A DNA stretch of 64,000 nucleotides from Streptomyces formicae (GTDB taxonomy: Bacteria; Actinomycetota; Actinomycetes; Streptomycetales; Streptomycetaceae), in NCBI RefSeq assembly GCF_022647665.1, contig NZ_CP071872.1:7130001-7194000 (forward strand), in the 5' to 3' direction. Positions 38,309-45,551 of this stretch are shown in pieces (position 1 is the first letter of the stretch; each line of letters starts with the position of its first letter). Made by a program: the position numbers and the translations under genes. The notes beneath the pieces were generated by a model. That model was not told the DNA's origin and ran no database searches. It worked only from the letters and a program-made list of their open reading frames with translations.

Positions 38309-39520
38309 CTACGACCCGGTGCCGAGGCCACTCAATACTGTCCGGGCCCGTTCCTCGGCCCGCTCGCTGACCGCGAGGTCGGGAGTGATGCCCTTTCCGT
38401 CCAGATCGTGACCGGCGGGGGTGCGGTAGTGACCGACGGTGAGCTCTGCGACGGAGCCGTCCGGCAGCGGCTCCGGCATCTGCACGGACGCCTTCCCGAA
38501 CGTGCGCGAACCGACCGTCACCGCGCGGCCCCGGTCCTGGAGCGCCCCTGTGACCAGCTCGGCGGCGCTCATCGTGCCGCCGTCGACGAGCGCGACGACG
38601 GGCCGCTCGGTGTCCCCGCCAGGCCCCGCGTACAGGGCTTTCTGCTCGCCGTGCACGTCGTACGTGGCGACGAGGCCGCCGTCGAGGAACGCGGAGGCGG
38701 CGGTGACGGCCTCGGTGACCAGCCCGCCGCTGTTGCCCCGCAGGTCGAGCAGGACGCCGGCGCCCTCGGGGGCTCTGCGGACGGCCTCTCGCACCCGCTC
38801 GCCGCTGCCCTTGGTGAAGGCGGCCACCTTGATCATGACGGCGTGGTCGGCGAGCCTGCGCACGGTCACGGCCTCGGTGGCGAGCCGGGCACGGCGCAGC
38901 GTCTCGGTCCACGTGTGCGCGCCGCGCTGGAGGCCGAGGGCGACGGTGGAGCCGACCTTGGCGGTCGCGCCGCGCGCCGCGCCCTTGCCGTCGCCGCGCA
39001 GCAGGGCGACGACCTGGCTGACCGGCCGGCCATCTATGGGCTTGCCGTCGATCGCACGGATCTGGTCGCCGGCCCGGATCCCGGCCCGCTCGGCGGGTCC
39101 GCCGCGCTGTACGCGGGAGACCTCGACCCGGCCGTCGGCACCGCGCTTGGCCCACAGTCCGACGCCGGTGTACGAGCCGTCGAGGGCCTGGGCGAACTCC
39201 TCGTACTCCCCCTTGTCGTACACCGCGCCCCAGCGGTCGCCGCTGCGGCTGACGACCTCCTCGGCGGCGGCCGCCGCGGACTTGCCGTCGGCCATGGCCT
39301 CGGCGGCGGCGCGGGCGACCGCGTCGCGGTCCGCCTCGGCACCGTCGGATCCGCCGCTGTCGACGGCCGTGGCGGCGGAGCGGGCGGAGGACAGCTGCGC
39401 ATCCCCGTCGGGCAGCAGCCCCCGGGCGGACGCGGTCGCGAGGACGCTCGCGAAAAGCAATGTCAGGGCCGCCCCGCGGCGGAATCCACGGGGCATCAAG
39501 GGAGATTCAGGGCCCAACAT
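38309..39520 (-). CDS. secreted S41 family C-terminal processing peptidase with PDZ domain
   Basis: A protein of about 403 residues. A signal peptide or anchor (ALTLLFASVLATASARG) is followed by a helical region, a PDZ domain (TGVGLWAKRGADGRVEVSRV, GGPAERAGIRAGDQIRAIDGKPI) and an S41 protease core. The nucleophile Ser is in DGGTMSAAELVTGAL and the general-base Lys in RTFGKASVQMPEPL. These proteases cleave C-termini or regulate cell-wall hydrolases. Its place directly after ftsX and before smpB suggests a role with FtsEX-controlled peptidoglycan remodelling, a common Gram-positive linkage. ATG 39520 is used; ATG 39496 (MPRGFRR) would give an equally good signal peptide. Confidence 0.92.
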   Translation of the reverse strand: MLGPESPLMPRGFRRGAALTLLFASVLATASARGLLPDGDAQLSSARSAATAVDSGGSDGAEADRDAVARAAAEAMADGKSAAAAAEEVVSRSGDRWGAVYDKGEYEEFAQALDGSYTGVGLWAKRGADGRVEVSRVQRGGPAERAGIRAGDQIRAIDGKPIDGRPVSQVVALLRGDGKGAARGATAKVGSTVALGLQRGAHTWTETLRRARLATEAVTVRRLADHAVMIKVAAFTKGSGERVREAVRRAPEGAGVLLDLRGNSGGLVTEAVTAASAFLDGGLVATYDVHGEQKALYAGPGGDTERPVVALVDGGTMSAAELVTGALQDRGRAVTVGSRTFGKASVQMPEPLPDGSVAELTVGHYRTPAGHDLDGKGITPDLAVSERAEERARTVLSGLGTGS

Positions 39521-39587
39521 GGCGCCCACTCTAGGACAAGCGAAGGGCGCCGTACGGCTGTTGACCGTACGACGCCCGGGGTGCTTG

Positions 39588-40505
39588 TCACACCTTGAGG
39601 TACTTGCGCAACGCGATGAAAGCCGCAAGGGCGGGCATCAGCAGACCGATCGCGAGCACCAGCGGCAGCTTGGTGATCACGGCCTCCCAGCCGATGAAGT
39701 TGACCAACTGCATCTTGTCCGCGAGCGCCAGACCGTTGTCGATCAGGAAGTACCGGCCGAGGAGCAGCAGGACGCAGGCGACACCACCGCCCAGCAGCCC
39801 CGCGAAGGCGGCCTCCATGATGAACGGCATCTGGATGTAGAAGCTGGACGCGCCGACGAGCCGCATGATGCCGGTCTCACGCCGACGGCTGAACGCCGAT
39901 ACACGCACCGTGTTGACGATCAGCATCAGTGCGATGACCAGCATCAGACCCATGACGAACAGCGCCGCGACGTTCATGCCGTTCATCAGGTCGAACAGGT
40001 TCTGCAGGATGTTGCGCTGGTCCTGGACGGACTGCACACCGTCCCGTCCCGCGAAGGCGGTGGCCACCACCTGGTACTTCTCCGGGTCCTTCAGCTTGAC
40101 CCGGAACGACTCCTGCATCTGGTCCGGGGTGATGGTCGCGGCGATCGGGGTGTCGCCGTACTGCTCCCGGTAGTGCTTGTACGCCTGGTCGGCCGACTCG
40201 TAGTGGACCTTCTCGACGACGTTCATGTCGTCGAGATCGGCCTCGATCTCCTCTTTCTGCTGGGCGGTGACCGCGCCCTTGGAGCACTTCTCGTCGGTCT
40301 CCGCGTCGTTCTTGTTGCAGAGGAAGATGGAGACGTTGACCTTGTCGTACCAGAAGTCCTTCATGGTGCTGACCTGCTCGCGCATGAGCAGCGCACCGCC
40401 GAAGAGGGCGAGCGAGAGGGCCACGGAGACGATGACCGCGAAGGTCATCGTGAGATTGCGACGGAGACCGACTCCGATCTCCGAGAGTACGAACTGGGCG
40501 CGCAT
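39588..40505 (-). CDS. ftsX: cell division protein FtsX
   Basis: A 305-residue permease-like protein. The first membrane helix is TMTFAVIVSVALSLALFGGALL (about residues 19-40). The extracellular domain (about 41-175) has two cysteines that may pair (IFLCNKND, DEKCSKG). Three C-terminal helices follow (ALFVMGLMLVIALMLIV, AAFAGLLGGGVACVLLLL, LPLVLAIGLLMPALAAFIAL), with the coupling region FSRRRETGIMRLVGASSFYIQ. With FtsE it forms an ABC-type complex that activates peptidoglycan hydrolases outside. It lies 40 bp after ftsE. Confidence 0.97.
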   Translation of the reverse strand: MRAQFVLSEIGVGLRRNLTMTFAVIVSVALSLALFGGALLMREQVSTMKDFWYDKVNVSIFLCNKNDAETDEKCSKGAVTAQQKEEIEADLDDMNVVEKVHYESADQAYKHYREQYGDTPIAATITPDQMQESFRVKLKDPEKYQVVATAFAGRDGVQSVQDQRNILQNLFDLMNGMNVAALFVMGLMLVIALMLIVNTVRVSAFSRRRETGIMRLVGASSFYIQMPFIMEAAFAGLLGGGVACVLLLLGRYFLIDNGLALADKMQLVNFIGWEAVITKLPLVLAIGLLMPALAAFIALRKYLKV

Positions 40506-40545
40506 GGCGAGTCTTTCAGCCTTTCCGTCTTGTCGCTCTACGTGC

Positions 40546-41235
40546 TCAGTGCTGGTAGCCGTAGACGCCGCGCGCCTGGTCTCGTACGAGACGGCCCTGC
40601 TCGAGCTCGATGACGCGCTTGCGCATCTGGTCGACGATGTTCTGGTCGTGGGTCGCCATCACCACCGTGGTGCCGGTCCTGTTGATCCGGTCCAGCAGCT
40701 TCATGATGCCGACGGAGGTCTGCGGGTCGAGGTTGCCGGTCGGCTCGTCCGCGATCAGCAGCATCGGGCGGTTGACGAAGGCCCGCGCGATCGCGACGCG
40801 CTGCTGCTCACCACCGGAGAGCTCACCGGGCATCCGGTCCTCCTTGCCGCCGAGCCCGACGAGGTCGAGGACCTGCGGGACCGCCTTGCGGATCTCGCCA
40901 CGCGGCTTGCCGATGACCTCCTGCGCGAAGGCCACGTTCTCCGCGACGGTCTTGTTGGGCAGCAGACGGAAGTCCTGGAAGACGGTGCCGAGCTGGCGGC
41001 GCATGTGCGGCACCTTCCAGTTCGAGAGCCGGGCGAGGTCCTTGCCCAGGACATGCACCATGCCGTGGCTGGCGCGCTCCTCGCGCAGGATCAGCCGCAG
41101 AAAGGTCGACTTTCCGGAACCGGACGAGCCCACGAGGAAGACGAACTCCCCCTTCTCGATCTCCAGGGAGACGTCGCGCAGGGCTGGGCGGTTCTGCTTG
41201 GGGTAGCTCTTGGAGACGTTGTCGAATCGGATCAC
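40546..41235 (-). CDS. ftsE: cell division ATP-binding protein FtsE
   Basis: A 229-residue ABC ATPase. Walker A is GSSGSGKST (about residues 36-44), the signature is LSGGEQQRVAIARA, Walker B is LLIADEPTGNLD and the switch is MATHDQN. The start MIRFDNVSKSYPKQNRPALRDVSLEIEKGEFVF is that of FtsE. It hydrolyses ATP to drive FtsX and so couples cytoplasmic cell-cycle state to wall hydrolysis. It is the first gene of ftsEX-protease-smpB and divergent from the small zinc-ribbon gene across 239 bp. Confidence 0.97.
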   Translation of the reverse strand: MIRFDNVSKSYPKQNRPALRDVSLEIEKGEFVFLVGSSGSGKSTFLRLILREERASHGMVHVLGKDLARLSNWKVPHMRRQLGTVFQDFRLLPNKTVAENVAFAQEVIGKPRGEIRKAVPQVLDLVGLGGKEDRMPGELSGGEQQRVAIARAFVNRPMLLIADEPTGNLDPQTSVGIMKLLDRINRTGTTVVMATHDQNIVDQMRKRVIELEQGRLVRDQARGVYGYQH

Positions 41236-41474
41236 GGGTGCACCACGGTCGGCCGGGAGTAGGTGTGCGTGACCTTACGCGAATGCGGACGGCGCGCGCA
41301 GTTGCCGTCCGGAGTTGCGCGTTTTGTCCGATACCGGAATGGGCGTATTCCGGCGAGGCGCGCCGAAACGCGCGGGAGCTGGCACAGTGGTAGGGGGAAC
41401 GGACGCGTTCCCCGGAGCGTTGAGCGGAGAGAAGTCCTGGCCGGCGACTCCGCCGCGCGGGAGGAGGAGAGCGC

Positions 41475-41669
41475 ATGACCTATGACCGACTGGTGTGCGC
41501 GAACTGCGCGGCGCCTGTCACCGAAGGCCGGTGCCCCGTCTGCCGCGCCAATCGCGAGCGGCTCCAGCAGCAGGAAGGCCCGCTGGCGGGCCTGAGCCCT
41601 GTGGCGCTGCTGACGCTGCTGGTGGTCCTGGTGGCCGCGGTGGCGTTGCTGGCACATCAGACCGCGTAG
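41475..41669 (+). CDS. small membrane protein with zinc-ribbon-like motif
   Basis: A 64-residue protein with GGAGGAG 6-12 bases ahead of ATG 41475. The N-terminus has CANCAAPVTEGRCPVC, two CxxC pairs that probably bind zinc. The C-terminus is one membrane helix (VALLTLLVVLVAAVALLAH). No known function. It stands alone between divergent ftsE and a bidirectional terminator. The good ribosome-binding site, zinc motif and codon bias support it as a real gene. Confidence 0.8.
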   Translation: MTYDRLVCANCAAPVTEGRCPVCRANRERLQQQEGPLAGLSPVALLTLLVVLVAAVALLAHQTA

Positions 41670-41712
41670 GACCGCGCAGGACCGTGTAGCCACCGCCGTA
41701 CAGAGCAGGACG

Positions 41713-41745
41713 AGGGCCCGGAGTGCTGGATGCACTCCGGGCCCT
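41713..41745. terminator. bidirectional terminator hairpin
   Basis: 14-bp arms AGGGCCCGGAGTGC and GCACTCCGGGCCCT with a 5-nt loop, between convergent genes. It is followed by TTGT on the plus side. Confidence 0.8.
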
Positions 41746-41777
41746 TGTCACGCGCTGTTACTTTTCTCGCCCGTCAC

Positions 41778-42701
41778 TCACGCAGCGGTACGGCCGCTGC
41801 CGACGAGGCGCGGCAGCATGCGGAAGCCGATGCCACCGGCGATCATCGTCGCGGCGCCGACCAGCAGGAACGTGGTCTCGGCGGCGCCGGTCTCGGCGAG
41901 CTCCTCCTTGGCCGCACCCTGCTCGACCGGCTGCGAGCCGGCGTTGTCGGTGTCCGTGTTGTCGGCGCACTCGGCCCCGTCGAGGTCCACGGTGCAGGTG
42001 CCGGCGCCACCGTCGGTGCCGCCGGTGGAGCTGCCACCGGTGGCGGCGGAGCCGCCCTGGTCGCCGCCGCTGTTGCCGTTACCGCCCGAGTTGCCGTTGG
42101 TGGAACCGCCCGTGGCGGTGGAGCCGCCAGAGGTCGCGTCACCCGTCGTGGAGCCACCGGTCGTGGTGTCACCCGTGGTCGAACCACCCGTGGTGGTGTC
42201 ACCCGTCGTGGAACCGCCGATAGAGGCGGCGCCGCCGACGGTCGCGTCACCCGTCGTGGAGCCACCGGTCGTGGTGTCACCCGTGGTCGAACCACCCGTG
42301 GTGGTGTCACCCGTCGTGGAACCGCCGATAGAGGCGGTACCGCCGATGGTCACGTCACCCGTCGTGGAGCCACCGGTCGTGGTGTCACCCGTGGTCGAAC
42401 CACCCGTGGTGGTGTCACCCGTCGTGGAACCGCCGGTCGTCGTGTCGCCCGTCGTCGAGCCACCGACCGTCTGGCCGAGGGTGTCCTCGCCCTCGGTGGC
42501 GCCGCTGTTCTCGCCCCCCTCGATGGCGTTGATCCCGATCTCGGCACCCTGCTCGGAAACATCGGCGCTCGCGCCGATGCCCGCAACGTTCACGTCGATG
42601 CCGACGGCCTGAGCGGCACCCGCGGCGGTCAGCGACGCACCGGCGGCGATCACCGCGCCGGCGGCTATCCGCGCCACACGGATCCGCGTCTTGTTGGTCA
42701 T
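41778..42701 (-). CDS. LAXTG-anchored Gly/Thr/Ser-repeat surface protein
   Basis: A 307-residue exported protein. The signal peptide (RIRVARIAAGAVIAAGASLTAAGAAQA) is followed by GIDVNVAGIGASADVSEQGAEIGINAIEGG. Residues about 75-210 are repeats of GGSTTGDTTT, then come a Gly/Asn-rich stretch, a short domain with two cysteines (GTCTVDLDGAECADN) and a C-terminal sorting signal: LAETG, a hydrophobic helix (TTFLLVGAATMIAGGIGF) and an Arg-containing tail. LAXTG is the motif used by the class E sortases of Streptomyces, which also anchor long chaplins. It is likely a wall-attached stalk or adhesive protein. No sortase gene is in the window. Confidence 0.9.
   Translation of the reverse strand: MTNKTRIRVARIAAGAVIAAGASLTAAGAAQAVGIDVNVAGIGASADVSEQGAEIGINAIEGGENSGATEGEDTLGQTVGGSTTGDTTTGGSTTGDTTTGGSTTGDTTTGGSTTGDVTIGGTASIGGSTTGDTTTGGSTTGDTTTGGSTTGDATVGGAASIGGSTTGDTTTGGSTTGDTTTGGSTTGDATSGGSTATGGSTNGNSGGNGNSGGDQGGSAATGGSSTGGTDGGAGTCTVDLDGAECADNTDTDNAGSQPVEQGAAKEELAETGAAETTFLLVGAATMIAGGIGFRMLPRLVGSGRTAA
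42138..42461. repeat. 108-bp higher-order tandem repeat inside LAXTG gene
   Basis: Copies start at 42138, 42246 and 42354, exactly 108 bp (36 codons) apart and almost identical. Each contains three shorter 30-bp units for GGSTTGDTTT. The near-identity at silent sites indicates recent duplication or gene conversion. Confidence 0.85.
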
Positions 42702-42922
42702 CTGCTGCTACCCCCAGTAGCTGAAATCGTCAGTGTGCAGCGTCATGGGGCAGCAGCCGCTGAGGGTCGTTCTTCCGCTTCCCCCGCTCACACGCGCCCC
42801 AAGTAACACGCATGCCGCGCGCCAGCCTCCCCCAGTTTGCGCGGACGCGTCAAGTTTCATTGCGTCTGCGATGCCCGAAATAGGGGCAGTTGACCGAGGC
42901 GCACGCAGGTACTGTGACGAAA

Positions 42923-42957
42923 AAGGGAACTGCCGCCCACGGGGCGGCAGTTCCCTT
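42923..42957 (-). terminator. prfB: intrinsic terminator of prfB with U-tract
   Basis: 16-bp perfect arms (AAGGGAACTGCCGCCC and its complement) around a 3-nt loop, 18 bp after the RF2 stop. On the minus strand it is followed by TTTTTCG, a textbook intrinsic terminator, uncommon in such GC-rich DNA. Confidence 0.9.
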
Positions 42958-42974
42958 GTCGATAAAGCGAGGTC

Positions 42975-44081
42975 CTACTTCTCCTGCTGCTTGCGCCAGC
43001 GAATTCCCGCTTCCAGGAAGCCGTCGATCTCGCCGTCCAGCACCGACTGCGGGTTGCCGACCTCGAACTCCGTACGGAGGTCCTTGACCATCTGGTACGG
43101 GTGGAGGACGTACGAACGCATCTGGTTGCCCCAGGAGCTGCCGCCGTCGCCCTTGAGGGCGTCCATCTTGGCCCGCTCCTCCTGGCGCTGACGCTCCAGG
43201 AGCTTCGCCTGGAGGACGTTCATCGCGCTCGCCTTGTTCTGGATCTGGGAGCGCTCGTTCTGGCAGGAGACCACGATGCCGGTCGGGATGTGGGTGATGC
43301 GGACCGCGGAGTCGGTCGTGTTGACACCCTGGCCGCCCGGGCCCGACGCGCGGTAGACGTCCACACGCAGGTCGGACTCGTCGATCTCGACGTGGTCGGA
43401 CTGCTCGACGACCGGGAGGATCTCGACGCCCGCGAAGGACGTCTGACGGCGGCCCTGGTTGTCGAAGGGGGAGATGCGCACCAGGCGGTGCGTGCCCTGC
43501 TCGACCGAGAGCGTGCCGTAGGCGTAGGGCGCCTTGACGACGAAGGTGGTCGACTTGATGCCGGCCTCTTCCGCGTACGAGGTCTCGTAGATCTCCGTGC
43601 CGTAGCCGTGCCGCTCGGCCCAGCGCAGGTACATGCGCTGGAGCTGCTCGGCGAAGTCGGCGGCATCGACGCCACCGGCCTCCGCGCGGATGTTGACGAG
43701 CGCCTCGCGCTCGTCGTACTCGCCGGAGAGGAGCGTGCGGACCTCCATCTCGTCCAGCGCCTTGCGGACCGACTCCAGCTCGGACTCGGCCTCGGCGCGG
43801 GTGTCCGGGTCGTCCTCGGCCTCGGCGAGCTCGAAGAGCACCTCGAGGTCGTCGATCCGCCCGCGCAGCGCCTCCGCCTTGCGGACCTCGGCCTGCAGGT
43901 GCGAGAGCTTGCTGGTGATCTTCTGCGCCGCCTCGGGGTCGTCCCACAGGGACGGCGCCGCCGCCTGCTCCTCGAGCACGGCGATGTCTGCCCTCATCCT
44001 GTCGAGGTCCAGGACGGCCTCGATCGACCCCATGGTCGAGGAGAGGGACTTCAGCTCTTCGGATACATCGACGACTGCCAC
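42975..44081 (-). CDS. prfB: peptide chain release factor 2
   Basis: A 368-residue class I release factor that recognises UGA and UAA. The catalytic GGQ is in YRASGPGGQGVNTTDSAV and the stop-codon-reading region includes SPFDNQGRRQTSFAGVEI. The N-terminal coiled domain (about residues 1-110) is complete. The reading frame is continuous, without the programmed +1 frameshift that controls RF2 in E. coli. The start is GTG 44081. There is no ribosome-binding site, but TACGCT lies exactly 7-12 bases upstream, so a leaderless transcript beginning at the GTG is plausible. It follows the first kinase gene by 92 bp. Confidence 0.97.
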   Translation of the reverse strand: MAVVDVSEELKSLSSTMGSIEAVLDLDRMRADIAVLEEQAAAPSLWDDPEAAQKITSKLSHLQAEVRKAEALRGRIDDLEVLFELAEAEDDPDTRAEAESELESVRKALDEMEVRTLLSGEYDEREALVNIRAEAGGVDAADFAEQLQRMYLRWAERHGYGTEIYETSYAEEAGIKSTTFVVKAPYAYGTLSVEQGTHRLVRISPFDNQGRRQTSFAGVEILPVVEQSDHVEIDESDLRVDVYRASGPGGQGVNTTDSAVRITHIPTGIVVSCQNERSQIQNKASAMNVLQAKLLERQRQEERAKMDALKGDGGSSWGNQMRSYVLHPYQMVKDLRTEFEVGNPQSVLDGEIDGFLEAGIRWRKQQEK

Positions 44082-44173
44082 GCGTCCAGCGTAACGGCTG
44101 GCCGAGGCATTCCGGCCCGCCAGGCCCTCTCCGGCCGGTCCGGCCCCTGGCAGGCCGACCCGGCGGGCAGGCC

Positions 44174-45412
44174 CTACGGCTGCGAGGGAGCCGACTGCTT
44201 GGAGTCCTCGGGCGGTACGGAGCCGTCGTCGCCGCTCGCCGCCAGCCAGCCGCCGACGCCTGCCGCCGCGGCCAGCACCAGGCCCGCGACACCCAGCGTG
44301 ATCCGGCGCCTGCGGACCGCGTCCGACGACTTGTGCCGGGCGGAGCCGGGGCGGCGCTGACCCGCGGAGCGGGGGGCGCGGGCGGTGCCGCGGGCGCCGC
44401 CCTCGAGCTCGTCGGGGGCCGGGACGCGCATCGAGGTGTGGGTGTCCCGGTTGGAGTCGGTGGCCGAGCCGCGGACGAGGGGGACGGCGGCCCTGCGGGG
44501 GCCGTTGGGGAGGGTCGCGAAGTCCGGTTCCTCGTACGGCTCGGACGAAGGCTCGGCATCGGGCTCGTCCACGTCCAGCGGGGACATGCCCGCCAGCAGC
44601 GGCAGCACGTGGTGGAGGCGCGCGGCGAGTTCGGAGGCGCGCAGCCGGGACGCGGGCGCCTTGGCCAGGCACTGGACGATCAGCTGCCACAGCTCGTCCG
44701 GGATGCCGGGCAGCGGGACCACGGTCTCGGTGACGTGCCGGCGCAGGACCGCGCCCGGGTGGCCGCCGCCGAAGGGGGTGAAGCCCGCGAGGAGCTCGTA
44801 CAGCACGGTCGCGAGGGCGTAGATGTCGACGGCGGCGCGCGGCGGGAGGCCCTCGACGATCTCCGGGGCGAGGTAGTCCGGCGTACCGATGATCTTGGTG
44901 GCCCGGGTGCGGCGCGGGGTGTCGATGAGCTTGGCGACGCCGAAGTCGGTGAGCAGCGCGGGGTGGGCGCCGCCGGGCCCGAGCGGGCCCTGCATGTCGA
45001 GCAGGATGTTCTCCGGCTTGACGTCGCGGTGGACGACTCCGGCGGCGTGGGCCGCGGCGAGGCCCTCGGCGACGTCGGCGATGATCGCGACGGCGGCCTC
45101 GGGGGCGAGCCGGCGCTCGCGGTCGAGGCGGGTGCGCAGATCGGTGCCGCGGACGAGGTCCATCACCAGGGCGAGGTCGTTGCCGTCCACGACCAGGTCA
45201 CGGACGCCGACGACGCGCGGGTGGTCGAGTCCGAGAAGGGCCGTGCGCTCCTGGACGAAGCGTCCGACCAGCTCCTGGTCGGACGCGAGATCCTCGCGCA
45301 ACAGCTTGATGGCGACGGGGCCTTCGGGGCCCTCGCCGAGCCACACCGTGCCCGCGCTGCCCCTCCCGAGGATCTGGTGGGCGGTGTACCGGCTGCCGAT
45401 GTTCCGTGCCAA
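44174..45412 (-). CDS. membrane-anchored serine/threonine protein kinase (PknB-like, no PASTA)
   Basis: A 412-residue Hanks-type kinase. The glycine loop is LGRGSAGTVW (15-24), the ATP lysine is K36 in VAIKLL, the catalytic loop is HRDVKPEN (Asp130) and the metal motif DFG starts at D156. The activation loop ends IGTPDYLAPEI. The juxtamembrane part is basic and Ser/Arg-rich, with a membrane helix near residues 368-388 (ITLGVAGLVLAAAAGVGGWLA) and a short outer tail of about 20 residues, so it has no extracellular sensor. The start is TTG 45412 with GAGGGAG upstream. It sits downstream of a second kinase gene; the pair is conserved in Streptomyces as pkaF/pkaA, from memory. Confidence 0.94.
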   Translation of the reverse strand: MARNIGSRYTAHQILGRGSAGTVWLGEGPEGPVAIKLLREDLASDQELVGRFVQERTALLGLDHPRVVGVRDLVVDGNDLALVMDLVRGTDLRTRLDRERRLAPEAAVAIIADVAEGLAAAHAAGVVHRDVKPENILLDMQGPLGPGGAHPALLTDFGVAKLIDTPRRTRATKIIGTPDYLAPEIVEGLPPRAAVDIYALATVLYELLAGFTPFGGGHPGAVLRRHVTETVVPLPGIPDELWQLIVQCLAKAPASRLRASELAARLHHVLPLLAGMSPLDVDEPDAEPSSEPYEEPDFATLPNGPRRAAVPLVRGSATDSNRDTHTSMRVPAPDELEGGARGTARAPRSAGQRRPGSARHKSSDAVRRRRITLGVAGLVLAAAAGVGGWLAASGDDGSVPPEDSKQSAPSQP

Positions 45413-45551
45413 GACTGCTCCCTCAGCGGCTGGCGTTGCCCATCAAAGTACGCGGGTGTCCGGGTGTCTCGTGCCCCGGATGGCGCCAACCGTCACTTCT
45501 GCGGGGCTTTTTCCCCCGCAGAAGTCGACATAACGACAGACTGATCGCTCG

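Noticed and set aside
42138..42461. Regular repeats resembling a CRISPR array
   Set aside because: The repeats are contiguous, multiples of three, and encode an ordered protein repeat in a signal-peptide plus sortase-signal gene; there are no spacers or cas genes.
43960..44081. Programmed frameshift site in release factor 2
   Set aside because: The frame is continuous from the GTG start through the N-terminal domain, with no in-frame UGA.
44102..44170. Gene between release factor 2 and the kinase
   Set aside because: Only 92 bp; GGCC-rich inverted repeats such as GCCGGCCC-type stems, but no coding signal.
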